Shown one piece after another: positions 17,037 to 25,164 of a DNA stretch of 48,193 bases. The DNA comes from Rhodococcus jostii NBRC 16295 (GTDB lineage Bacteria; Actinomycetota; Actinomycetes; Mycobacteriales; Mycobacteriaceae). The DNA lies in the NCBI RefSeq assembly GCF_001894825.1, contig NZ_BCWY01000071.1:1-48193 (forward strand). The letters are read 5' to 3'. The number at the start of each line of letters is the position of its first letter. The stretch's first letter is position 1. The notes beneath the pieces were generated by a model. It did no database searches, was not told the origin of the DNA, and worked only from the letters and a program-made list of their open reading frames with translations. The position numbers and the translations under genes were made by a program.

Positions 17037-17055
17037 GCGGACCGATGAGGTCCGC
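17037..17055 (+). terminator. short hairpin after the MerR gene
   Basis: GCGGACC and GGTCCGC flank GATGA, 17 bp downstream of the MerR stop codon. It is a 7-bp GC-rich stem without a T-run, so a weak terminator or attenuator before the dehydrogenase gene. Confidence 0.4.
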
Positions 17056-17143
17056 AGGTGAGGCGCGCCCACATCAGGGCAATGCACGAAGCAATACCCG
17101 AACCAGACCAGACCTCTTATATTCGAGAGCCAGGAGAGCAGTA

Positions 17144-18163
17144 ATGCGTGGAGTTGTGATGTACACCGCCGGTGACGTTCGGGTCGAGGAGCGAGACGAT
17201 CCGACGATCATCGAACCGACGGATGCGGTGATCCGGTTGACCGCGACCTGCATCTGTGGGTCGGACCTGTGGCCTTTCCGCGGCGTGGAGCCCGCCGATC
17301 ACTCGGTGATGGGGCATGAGTATGTCGGTGTCGTCGAGGAGATCGGCAACCAGGTGACGACGATGAAACCCGGTGACTTCGTCGTCGGGTCCTTCGTCGT
17401 CTCCGACAACACCTGCGAGATCTGCCGGGCCGGTTTTCAGTCCAAGTGCGTGCACGCCGAGTTCGTCGCCCAGATCGGAACCCAGGCCGAAAAGGCTCGC
17501 ATCCCTTTCGCTGACGGCACACTCGTGGTGACCCCCGGACAACCGGACGAGGACTTGATCCCGTCGCTGCTGGCGGCCTCGGACGTTCTCGGGACGGGCT
17601 GGTTCGCCGCCGACGCGGCGCAGGCCGGGCCCGGCAAAACTGTCGCAGTCGTCGGCGACGGCGCCGTCGGCCTGATGGCCATCCTCGCGTCCAAGCAGCT
17701 CGGCGCGGAGCGGATCATTGCGATGTCCCGTCACCCCGACCGGCAGAAACTCGCCCTGTACTACGGCGCTACCGACATCGTCGAGGAACGGGGGGACGAG
17801 GGCGTTGCGAAGATCAAGGAGCTCACCGGTGGTCTCGGTGCGCACTCCGTCGTCGAGGCGGTCGGCACCCAGGAGTCGTTCATGCAGGCCGTCGGCGCCA
17901 CCCGCGGCGGCGGACATCTCGGGTATGTCGGCGTCAACTACGACGTCAAGATTCCGGGCATCGAGCTGTTCTTCGCCGGCATCCATACACTCGGCGGACC
18001 CGCACCGGTGCGTCGCTTCCTTCCCGATCTGATTCAGCTGATCTGGGACCGGAAGATCGAGCCGGGCAAGGTTTTCGACCTGATCCTTCCGTTGGAGGAG
18101 GCGGCCGAGGGCTACAAGGCGATGGATGAGCGCCGCGCCATCAAGGTCATGCTGACGCTCTGA
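17144..18163 (+). CDS. zinc-dependent alcohol dehydrogenase
   Basis: The 339-residue medium-chain dehydrogenase has the catalytic-zinc segments TCICGSDLWPFRG and GHEYVGVVEEIG. A cysteine-rich lobe follows (NTCEICRAGFQSKC, three Cys with the first usual ligand replaced, as in several subfamilies), then the cofactor site VAVVGDGAVGLMAILA. It would oxidise an alcohol to a carbonyl with NAD(P). AGGAGAG precedes the ATG at 17144, which was chosen over the longer upstream frame for that reason. It lies 123 bp behind the MerR gene on the same strand and may be its target, completing the catabolic island. Confidence 0.9.
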   Translation: MRGVVMYTAGDVRVEERDDPTIIEPTDAVIRLTATCICGSDLWPFRGVEPADHSVMGHEYVGVVEEIGNQVTTMKPGDFVVGSFVVSDNTCEICRAGFQSKCVHAEFVAQIGTQAEKARIPFADGTLVVTPGQPDEDLIPSLLAASDVLGTGWFAADAAQAGPGKTVAVVGDGAVGLMAILASKQLGAERIIAMSRHPDRQKLALYYGATDIVEERGDEGVAKIKELTGGLGAHSVVEAVGTQESFMQAVGATRGGGHLGYVGVNYDVKIPGIELFFAGIHTLGGPAPVRRFLPDLIQLIWDRKIEPGKVFDLILPLEEAAEGYKAMDERRAIKVMLTL

Positions 18164-18684
18164 ACGAACAACGGAAGCGGGCCCACCCCTCCCGGAACCC
18201 CAGCACCCGGACGTCGAGTCGTCAGCCTGCGGCTGCCGGTACGCCGCTGTGGGGACGTGTCGTAGGTCCTGTTCAAGTCCGTGGCCGTGGGATCGGTTCA
18301 CAGGATCAGGGTCGGAGGGGCGCGGCCCGCAGGCGGGGTAGCCGCTGCGGTTGTCGGTGCGGTGGCGACAGCTTTGCAGCACTCCGGTGTGGAAATGCTT
18401 GTGCACAAAGGCTTCCCGACACTCGAGTGTACTGCGGTTGCGGTAGTGATCGACCAAGCCGAACCGGATCAGGACGCTATCGCCGGGGCTTATCTCGGTG
18501 TCCCGGTGGTGCAGGTTCAACCCGGATCCCATTCGCCGCGTCCCGGGCTGAACATGTTGCGCCCCATCATGTGAGCAGCGGTCTTCGAGTGCACGATCTC
18601 TGCTTGTCGGCCCCCCGCCCGGGTGCGTCTGAGACACTGACTGCGGAGTGATGGTGACGGGACTACGAGGGGGACCGCGACAGT
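18164..18684. other. 521-bp stretch without a confident gene
   Basis: Open frames exist on both strands: 18281-18574 forward, and a reverse frame starting near 18570. Neither shows a recognisable family, so I call no gene. The final part should contain the promoter of the secreted hydrolase, since AT content rises slightly and GGTGACGGGAC precedes the coding sequence. Confidence 0.4.
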
Positions 18685-20331
18685 ATGGTGAGGATCGAGA
18701 GACACTTGCAGTCGAGGCAGCGCGGAGACGCGACGTTCACATGGCGTAGTCGATTCGCGGCTCTCGCCGTCGGCCTCGCCACCGTCGCGGTGGGGGCCGC
18801 CACACCCCTCGCCACCGCGCAACCGGCTCCGACCGGCGACCTTCGCTGGGAGTCCTGCCCGGCCGAATACGAGCTCGATCCGGCGTCCGATCAGTGCGCC
18901 TCGGTCACCGTTCCCCGCAACTATGCAGACCCCGCAGCCGGCACGATCGACGTGCTCGTTACGCGGCACCGCGCCGAGGATCCGGGCTCGCGCCGAGGCG
19001 TGCTGTTCACCAATCCCGGTGGGCCCGGCGGAGACGCGATCGGCTCGAACAGCATGTTCGCCGACATCCTGCCCGACGCGGTCAGCGCACAATGGGACCT
19101 GATCGGTGTCCAACCGCGCGGGCTCCCGGGCGCCGGCGCCGTCGAGTGCACATTGAATCCTGAGCAGACGACGGCGCTGGGCCTCGGCTTCGGCGGTGCC
19201 GCAACGCGGAGCGCCTGCGAGTCCGCGGCACCGGGCACCACGGCGCACCTGACGACGGAGAACACCGCGAGAGACTGGGAGCAGGTCCGGCTCGCACTCG
19301 GCGAGGACGTCATCGACATCTACGGCCTGTCCTACGGCACGATCCTCGGATCCACGTACGCGACGCTGTTCCCACAGCACACCGGCCGTATGGTCCTCGA
19401 TTCCGCGGTAGACCAACATTGGCTGTGGAACGACGTGTTGTGGCAGCAGAACGACGGCTACAAGAGACGCTTCTACGACCTCATGGACTGGCTCGCCGCC
19501 AACGACGACACGTACGGGCTCGGTGACACGCCGCTGAAGGTCTACCAGCGGTGGTCGGACCGGATCGTTCAGGAGGCCGGCGGCAACCCGACGCTCGCGC
19601 CGCCACCCGCCCAGGTCGGGGACGTACCGCCCGGACTGGAAGCCCTCGCGGACGCCTATCGCCGCGGGGTCGATCTCACCGGACCGGCACGCGTCCAGTT
19701 CGAGGCCTTCGTCCGCAGCCTCGGCGATCCGTCGCACACCCAGATGTCGTCGAGCATCTACGTGCTGACGCGGCAGATGCTTCCCGCCCGGAACAACTGG
19801 CCGCTCCTGGCCCGGATGATCCGCGACGGAGTCGACGCGATTCCCGAAGGCGCCGGGCTGAACGACCTGTCGGAGCAGGAGTTGGAACGAATTGCCCAGT
19901 CCCAGATGATGCAGTCACTCGTCCTCTGCAACGAGAACAGTGTCGCTGACCGCCCGGACCGCATCCCCGGGTGGCTCTTCTCCACCTTCGTCACCGGCGA
20001 TCTCTTCGAGCTCATCGGGTACGGCTACAGCGCCGGGACCTTCTGTGCCGGTGCGCCGCCCGTTGCCGCGCTGCCCACGTTGAGCAACACGGGGCTGGCG
20101 ACGGCGCCGCTCGTCCTGCAGGGGATGCGCGACCCGCAGACTCCCTATCAGGGCGGCGTGAAGCTCGCCCACGACATGGGTGCGAACCTGGTCACCGTCG
20201 AGGGCGGAGATCACGGCGCCGGAATCCAGGGTGGCAACGCCGTCGTCGACCAGGCGGTCACCGAGTACCTCGAGAGCGGGCACACCACCGTCACGCACGC
20301 CCCCGAGGCGCCGATCACCGCACCGCTCTAA
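18685..20331 (+). CDS. secreted alpha/beta-hydrolase of the tripeptidyl aminopeptidase type
   Basis: The 548-residue protein has a signal peptide whose core lies at about 24-38 (FAALAVGLATVAVGA), probably cleaved after TAQ at 44-46. The mature enzyme shows LFTNPGGPGGDAI (oxyanion-side loop), the nucleophile elbow GLSYGT (Ser216), an acid in MRDPQTPY and a C-terminal GDHGAG histidine typical of the TAP-like C-terminal domain. Streptomyces SlpD/tripeptidyl aminopeptidases and mycobacterial Caeα-like esterases share this plan; substrate may be peptide or ester. A longer N-terminus before the hydrophobic core suggests that a later start is possible, but none is clearly better. It appears monocistronic. 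Confidence 0.85.
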   Translation: MVRIERHLQSRQRGDATFTWRSRFAALAVGLATVAVGAATPLATAQPAPTGDLRWESCPAEYELDPASDQCASVTVPRNYADPAAGTIDVLVTRHRAEDPGSRRGVLFTNPGGPGGDAIGSNSMFADILPDAVSAQWDLIGVQPRGLPGAGAVECTLNPEQTTALGLGFGGAATRSACESAAPGTTAHLTTENTARDWEQVRLALGEDVIDIYGLSYGTILGSTYATLFPQHTGRMVLDSAVDQHWLWNDVLWQQNDGYKRRFYDLMDWLAANDDTYGLGDTPLKVYQRWSDRIVQEAGGNPTLAPPPAQVGDVPPGLEALADAYRRGVDLTGPARVQFEAFVRSLGDPSHTQMSSSIYVLTRQMLPARNNWPLLARMIRDGVDAIPEGAGLNDLSEQELERIAQSQMMQSLVLCNENSVADRPDRIPGWLFSTFVTGDLFELIGYGYSAGTFCAGAPPVAALPTLSNTGLATAPLVLQGMRDPQTPYQGGVKLAHDMGANLVTVEGGDHGAGIQGGNAVVDQAVTEYLESGHTTVTHAPEAPITAPL

Positions 20332-20501
20332 AGGCGCGGCACCTCTCCGTCGAGTGAGGGCGCGTTTCACCCCGGACGGGCGAGGCGCGGCGCGCCTGAT
20401 CAGGCCTACGTTCGAGATTCGGCCGGTCATGCACTCGGCCGTGACTCCGGCGGCTGCACAGACGCGCAACGCCCGGGCCCGCTCTCACGAAGGGATTGGC
20501 C

Positions 20502-20657
20502 ATGATCGCAATCGGTGTGGTTCTCATCGTCATCGGCTTGATCGTCAAGATCTCGTCCCTGTGGATCGCAGGCCTCATCGTCGGCGTCATCGGCCTCGTC
20601 CTCCTGCTCTTCGGACTTCGTGGTCGCAAGGTCGGCGGGCGGCAGTACTGGTACTGA
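20502..20657 (+). CDS. tiny hydrophobic membrane protein (DUF6131-like)
   Basis: A 51-residue protein consists of two hydrophobic segments (about 2-15 and 19-39) with Gly/Ile/Val/Leu, then a basic tail RGRKVGGRQYWY. This pattern resembles the very small DUF6131 membrane proteins common in Rhodococcus and Mycobacterium, whose function is unknown. The ATG at 20502 is preceded by AAGGGATTG at good spacing. It stands alone between the secreted hydrolase and the palindromic repeat at 20681-20720, which may serve as its terminator. Confidence 0.7.
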   Translation: MIAIGVVLIVIGLIVKISSLWIAGLIVGVIGLVLLLFGLRGRKVGGRQYWY

Positions 20658-20680
20658 CCGCGCGTTGGGCTGACGCCCCT

Positions 20681-20720
20681 GTGAGTACTTGTTAACCGCG
20701 GGCGGTTAACAAGTACTCAC
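20681..20720. repeat. 40-bp perfect palindrome, first copy
   Basis: Perfect 19-bp arms (GTGAGTACTTGTTAACCGC and complement) are separated by GG. A near-identical element lies at 39275-39314. It begins 23 bp after the DUF6131-like stop codon, so it could terminate transcription, but recurrence suggests a dispersed genomic palindrome. Confidence 0.85.
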
Positions 20721-20856
20721 TGGGCGGCTAGTGAGCGCCTAGGTAGGACTAGGCGAATGCCCGGGTTCTAGCCAGGGACCCTCGACCACACTGAGCGGAA
20801 GGGAGGCGGGAGCGCCGGCCCGTCATCCACAGCGACACCCTGGCGAAAGGACACTC

Positions 20857-21156
20857 GTGCCGTTCGACACAACTGCACCATCCGCACGAGATTTCAGGGA
20901 CTGGCCGCGTCGTGCCGCGTGCCGCGGCGCCGAGACGTCGATGTTCTTCTCACCCGAGGGAGAACGCGGTCATGCTCGCGACCGTCGCGAGGCGCAGGCC
21001 CGGCGGATCTGCCAGGCCTGCCCCGTCCTCGAACCGTGCCGACGTCACGCCCTGACTTCGGGTGAGCCCTACGGTGTCTGGGGCGGTCTGACCGAATCCG
21101 ACCGCAGGAAGAACGCCCACCGGAGCCGGTTCGGTGAGCGCCGATCGCTCACCTGA
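20857..21156 (+). CDS. WhiB-family iron-sulfur transcriptional regulator
   Basis: The 99-residue protein shows CRGAETSMFF, then ICQACPVLEPC and the GVWGG turn, so four cysteines for an iron-sulfur cluster are present, followed by ESDRRKNAHR, a basic DNA-contact tail. It is a paralogue of the WhiB protein at 1253-1594, of similar size and motif order but diverged. The GTG start at 20857 has GAAAGGAC upstream. It is probably a separate transcription unit. The genes it controls cannot be read from the sequence. Confidence 0.9.
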   Translation: MPFDTTAPSARDFRDWPRRAACRGAETSMFFSPEGERGHARDRREAQARRICQACPVLEPCRRHALTSGEPYGVWGGLTESDRRKNAHRSRFGERRSLT

Positions 21157-21245
21157 CCGTGTTCGGCACTCCGGCGGGCAGCAGATCGCGACTGGCCGGA
21201 CATCGCCTGGCGGGCGGTCTCGACCACGCCGATTATATTTGAGCT

Positions 21246-21926
21246 GTGGTTATGTCCAAGCGCGCCGAGACGTCTCTGCTGACCGACCAGGTCTACGAGA
21301 TGATCCACGAGTCGATCATGAACGGCGATCTGCCTGCCGGTTCACGCTTGCGTATCCGCGACATCGCTGCACAGGTCGGAACCAGTGTCATGCCGGTGCG
21401 CGAGGCCATCCGGCGGCTCGAGGAAGCCGGACTGGCCGAACGGTCACCGCACAAGGGGGCGGTGGTCAAGGGCCTGACCCTCGCCGAGCTGGTGCATGTC
21501 TACGACGTGCGCCGGTTGCTCGAGGTGGAGGCCGCCCGGCTCGGTGCCGCGCGGATCAGCCCCGGCGACAGCGCACGCATGCGGGACGAGTTCGAGCTGA
21601 TGCGGGCCGCCATCGACGAGCGCCGGGTCGTGGCCTACCTCGATCACGACGAGGCGCTGCTGAGCATTCTGTACGAGGCCTCCGAGAACCCCGTGCTGGT
21701 CAACACCATTCGCACGCTGTGGCAGCAGTGCCGGGCCTACAAGATCGTCGGCGCCGAGGGCACCATCGATACCACCGACGACGATTCGTTGTGGATCTTC
21801 CAGCAGCGTCTCGTCGAGGCCGCCCGTGACCACGACGCCGCTGCCGCCGCCGCAGTCAACAACGAATCGCTCATCAACGCCACCGAGCGGATCAAAGTGC
21901 AGCTCGCCGCTCAGGACGCCGGCTAG
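21246..21926 (+). CDS. GntR-family (FadR/FCD type) transcriptional regulator
   Basis: The 226-residue protein starts with a winged helix (LTDQVYEMIHESIMNGDLPA, RIRDIAAQVGTSVMPVREAI, RRLEEAGLAERSPHKGAVV). It is followed by an all-helical effector domain (YDVRRLLEVEAARL, YLDHDEALLSILYEASENPV) of the FCD kind. Members usually repress transport or catabolic genes for organic acids, amino acids or sugars until an effector binds. The start may be GTG at 21246 or ATG at 21252. Downstream lies a remnant of an MFS transporter and then an anion transporter, either of which could have been its target. Confidence 0.88.
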   Translation: MVMSKRAETSLLTDQVYEMIHESIMNGDLPAGSRLRIRDIAAQVGTSVMPVREAIRRLEEAGLAERSPHKGAVVKGLTLAELVHVYDVRRLLEVEAARLGAARISPGDSARMRDEFELMRAAIDERRVVAYLDHDEALLSILYEASENPVLVNTIRTLWQQCRAYKIVGAEGTIDTTDDDSLWIFQQRLVEAARDHDAAAAAAVNNESLINATERIKVQLAAQDAG

Positions 21927-22014
21927 AGGCCCCTCCCCTACTGGTCGCGGGGCCGCATGCTGGCGTGGCTGGCAGACTCCCGGCAGGACTGATTCTTCGC
22001 CCGACATGCCGGTG

Positions 22015-22239
22015 CTACACGGCGTGCGCAGCGGACTTCTGGGTGTCGAGGGACGAGCATTCGCTGAGCGAGAGGCCGCGGGTTTCCGGTGCCCACAGGT
22101 AGGAGATGACGGCGCCGAACAGGGTGATGACTGCGGCGATCAGCATGGTGATACCGATGCCGAGGCCGGTCAGTGAAAGGGGCACGAGGTAGGTGCCGAT
22201 GGCGGCGCCGATTCAGCTGAGCGAGGCCGCCAGACCCAG
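22015..22239 (-). pseudogene. C-terminal remnant of an MFS transporter
   Basis: Read leftward, this gives LGLAASLS, an in-frame TGA, then IGAAIGTYLVPLSLTGLGIG, a hydrophobic helix and YLWAPETRGLSLSE before the stop at 22015. That is the last one and a half transmembrane helices and signature end of the same MFS type as the broken transporter at 9314-10501. The rest of the gene is missing upstream, where the sequence is replaced by a duplicated 13-bp palindrome. It is clearly non-functional. An origin as the partner of the GntR regulator is a guess. Confidence 0.7.
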
Positions 22240-22247
22240 AAGCGCTG

Positions 22248-22282
22248 GTCGCGGCGCGACGAATCCACCGTCGCGGCGCGAC
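22248..22282. promoter_or_regulatory. duplicated 13-bp palindrome GTCGCGGCGCGAC
   Basis: Two perfect copies (22248-22260 and 22270-22282) of a palindrome with a central odd base lie 22 bp apart, about two helical turns. They sit 60 bp upstream of the anion transporter ATG at 22342 and at the breakpoint of the MFS remnant. Operator or recombination scar are both possible. Confidence 0.55.
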
Positions 22283-22341
22283 TAGCACGCACCGTGATGG
22301 GTACTCCTTCCGTACCGATCCACCTCGCCGGAGGAGGGACC

Positions 22342-23949
22342 ATGACAACCGACAACCAGGGCGACCGAACCGACGTCGACAAGGCGTTACTCGGCCACGC
22401 CACCTACCGCAGCCTGGGCGAACAGCGACTCTCTCCTGCGGAGGAGCGATTCGAGAAGGGTCGCCGCACGATCGGTCTGTTTCTCGCGCCGCTGATCACG
22501 ATCGGATTCCTCGCCCTGCCCCTCGACATACCGCCGAACCAGCAGACGCTGGCCGGCGTCCTGCTCGGCGTCATCGTGCTGTGGGTCACCGAGGCGGTGC
22601 CGATCCCGATCGCCGGACTTCTCGGCGTGGCCGTCGTGGTGTTTCTGGGGGTGGCTCCGGCCGACGAAGTCCTCGCGGCGTTCGGGTCGTCGACGACCTT
22701 CACGTTCATCGGCGCGTTCATCCTCGCTCAGGCGATGCTGAAGCACGGCGTGGCGCGACGGTTCGCGTTCCGGATCCTCACCATGCCGCGTGTCGGCCAG
22801 TCCACCACCGGAGTGATCGTCGCGTTCGGCGTCATCACCTGCGGGCTCTCGGCCTTCGTGTCCAACACCGCGACGGTGGCCATGCTGCTGCCCACGGCCC
22901 TCGGCATCCTCGGTGTCATCGCCAAGTTGATGCAGCGCCGCGGAGTCGTCGCACCGGACTTCGACCCGTTGCGCCTCCGAGTCGGCGCCGCGATCATGCT
23001 GATGCTCGCGTACGGCGCGAGCGTGGGCGGACTGCTGACGCCGGTCGGGAGCCCACCCAACCTCATCGGCCGCGGGCTCATCGAAGAGGCCACCGGAGAG
23101 CGGATCAGCTTCGGGCAGTGGATGGCGATGGCCGTCCCGATCTGCCTGCTGATGTTCATCGCGCTCTCCATCATCCTGCTGCGCCTCAACAAGCCGGAGA
23201 TCAGTCGGATCGAAGGCGTCGCCGACTACCTGGCGGAGCAGCGTGCGGAAATGGGTCCGCTGTCGCGGGCCGAGAAGAACACGCTCATCGCGTTCGGAGT
23301 CACGGTGACGCTGTGGATCCTGCCCGGCGTGGTCGCGGTGTTCGCCGGCAACGACTCCGATCTCTACGCCACGATCAGCGACCGGCTCGACGAGGGCATG
23401 GTCGCGGTCTTCGGGGCGGCGTTGCTCTACTTGCTGCCGACCGACTGGGAGAATCGCGAGTTCACGCTGACCTGGCGAGACGCAGCGCAGATCGACTGGG
23501 GCACGATCGTCCTCTTCGGCAGCGGCATCATCTTCGGCTCACTGCTCGCCGACACCGGCCTTGCCGAGACGATCGGCACCTCCGTCGCGGATTCACTCGG
23601 CCTGACGAGCGTCGTCGCCATCACGGTCTTCGCCGTGCTCCTGGCCATCGCCGTGTCGGAGACGACGAGCAACACGGCGTCCGCGGCGGTGGTGGTGCCG
23701 ATCGTGATCCCGGTGGCGGTGGCGGCCGGCGTCAACCCCTTCGTGCCTGCGCTCGCCGCGACGTTCGCCGCATCGTTCGGATTCATGCTGCCGGTCTCGA
23801 CGCCGCAGAACGCCGTCGTCTACGGCTCCGGAGCCGTCCGGATCACCACGATGATCCGCAGCGGAATCACGTTCGACATCATCGGTGCGATTCTGATCAT
23901 CGTCTTCCTGCCACTGATGATCGCCGTCGTCGGCCTCGGCTCGGGGTGA
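22342..23949 (+). CDS. DASS/SLC13-family anion:sodium symporter
   Basis: The 535-residue integral membrane protein has the family hallmarks: two SNT-type motifs (SNTATVAMLLP in the first half, SETTSNTASAAVVVPIVIPV in the second), the helix ending in LLTPVGSPPNLIGRG, and re-entrant hairpin sequences. The family imports C4-dicarboxylates, citrate or sulfate with sodium. The N-terminal about 45 residues are cytoplasmic and hydrophilic. GGAGGAGG precedes the ATG at 22342, which was preferred to the in-frame GTG at 22294. It is followed after 138 bp by another membrane protein gene on the same strand. The substrate is not predictable here, but a di- or tricarboxylate is most likely. Confidence 0.9.
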   Translation: MTTDNQGDRTDVDKALLGHATYRSLGEQRLSPAEERFEKGRRTIGLFLAPLITIGFLALPLDIPPNQQTLAGVLLGVIVLWVTEAVPIPIAGLLGVAVVVFLGVAPADEVLAAFGSSTTFTFIGAFILAQAMLKHGVARRFAFRILTMPRVGQSTTGVIVAFGVITCGLSAFVSNTATVAMLLPTALGILGVIAKLMQRRGVVAPDFDPLRLRVGAAIMLMLAYGASVGGLLTPVGSPPNLIGRGLIEEATGERISFGQWMAMAVPICLLMFIALSIILLRLNKPEISRIEGVADYLAEQRAEMGPLSRAEKNTLIAFGVTVTLWILPGVVAVFAGNDSDLYATISDRLDEGMVAVFGAALLYLLPTDWENREFTLTWRDAAQIDWGTIVLFGSGIIFGSLLADTGLAETIGTSVADSLGLTSVVAITVFAVLLAIAVSETTSNTASAAVVVPIVIPVAVAAGVNPFVPALAATFAASFGFMLPVSTPQNAVVYGSGAVRITTMIRSGITFDIIGAILIIVFLPLMIAVVGLGSG

Positions 23950-24087
23950 TCGGATCACCCGCCGAGGGTGGTCGCCTCCACCCCTTGGGGGACTATTCGA
24001 ATATCGGGACGGTGACGGACTCTGAGGGACGGAAATTCTCGAACCAACGGAGAGAGAACCCTTCTCGACCGAAAGGAACCCGTCGCC

Positions 24088-24897
24088 ATGCTCAGCATCC
24101 CCGGCCCCACCATCCCCGACGTCCACGAACACGGACCGCCGGGCGTGCCCGAAACCGTACCCGTCCGGAAGCCTGTGCGCCATCACTGGACCATCACCCG
24201 GATATTCATGTACCTTGCGCTCGCGGCCCTGCCGTTGCTGGCGATCTCGGCGCAGGTGTTCGAAATCGTACCGATGAATACCACTGGCGCACTGGTGATC
24301 ATCCCGCTGGCGGTCACCCTCGCCGTGTTGTGCGTGTTCGCTCCGCACCCGGTCGACCGCATCGTCGGCCTCGGACTCGGCTGGGGAATGTTCGCGTGCC
24401 TGGCCTACGACGCCTTCCGCCTCGATACCGTCTACCTGCTCGGCCTGTGGGGCGATTTCATCCCGAAGATGGGCACCTGGCTCCACTCGGGAACCGACAC
24501 CCGGACCGGTGCGATCGTCGGCTACGTGTGGCGGTACTTCGGCGACGGCGGTGGAATAGGAATCGGATCCTTCATCCTCGCCCTTGCCATCGGGATCCAG
24601 CATCTGTCCCGCCGCGCAATACTTCTCGCCTTCGTCGGCTTCGCGGTGTTCCCCGTGTGGTCCGGGCTCATCGCCACCGTTGCCCTGTCACCGAACGGGC
24701 AGCAGGAGATGTTTCCGCTCACACCGACGACGCTCACACTTTCGCTGATCGGGCATCTGATCTTCGGCCTCGTCCTCGGCCTCGGCTTCCTCCGTGCACG
24801 GCGCAGCCTCGGACAGCACTGGCCCTGGCCTCCGCTGCTCCCCGCAGCGCGGACGGCGGGCCGCGGCCTCCGACCGGCCGGAGATACCGAACGGTAG
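24088..24897 (+). CDS. multi-spanning membrane protein of unknown function
   Basis: The 269-residue protein has a hydrophilic His/Pro-rich N-terminus (about 35 residues), about six to seven transmembrane segments (beginning at about 38, 66, 92, 112, 155, 177 and 215), loops with TWLHSGTDTRTGAIVGYVWR and a basic Arg/Pro-rich tail. I do not recognise the family; the succession LGLWGDFIPKMGTWL is distinctive. AAAGGAA precedes the ATG at 24088. A strong hairpin at 24905-24937 ends the unit. It lies downstream of the anion transporter and may share its transcript. Confidence 0.65.
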   Translation: MLSIPGPTIPDVHEHGPPGVPETVPVRKPVRHHWTITRIFMYLALAALPLLAISAQVFEIVPMNTTGALVIIPLAVTLAVLCVFAPHPVDRIVGLGLGWGMFACLAYDAFRLDTVYLLGLWGDFIPKMGTWLHSGTDTRTGAIVGYVWRYFGDGGGIGIGSFILALAIGIQHLSRRAILLAFVGFAVFPVWSGLIATVALSPNGQQEMFPLTPTTLTLSLIGHLIFGLVLGLGFLRARRSLGQHWPWPPLLPAARTAGRGLRPAGDTER

Positions 24898-24904
24898 CGT
24901 CCTC

Positions 24905-24937
24905 GGTGCGCCCGCGTGGAAGTCGCGCGGGCGCACC
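24905..24937 (+). terminator. hairpin terminator after the membrane protein gene
   Basis: GGTGCGCCCGCG (24905-24916) pairs with CGCGGGCGCACC (24926-24937) across 9 nt, 7 bp after the stop codon at 24897. A 12-bp GC stem with only two T's after it is typical of actinobacterial terminators. Confidence 0.7.
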
Positions 24938-25164
24938 ATTCGGACCCCCTCGGCTGATCTGGACCTCAGAGGTGCTCACGAACTGGCACTGTGCTCCTCA
25001 CCGCACCCTCCATACAGTGTTGTGCATCACATCAACAGTTCAGTTCGCGGTGGACCGTCTCTCACCTCTCCGCCGGCACTGTTCTCCGTTCCAACCGCCG
25101 ACGATTCGACCACGGATCGCGATGGCGACCTGACGATTCCGGTCAGCGCACAGTGGAGGAAAAC

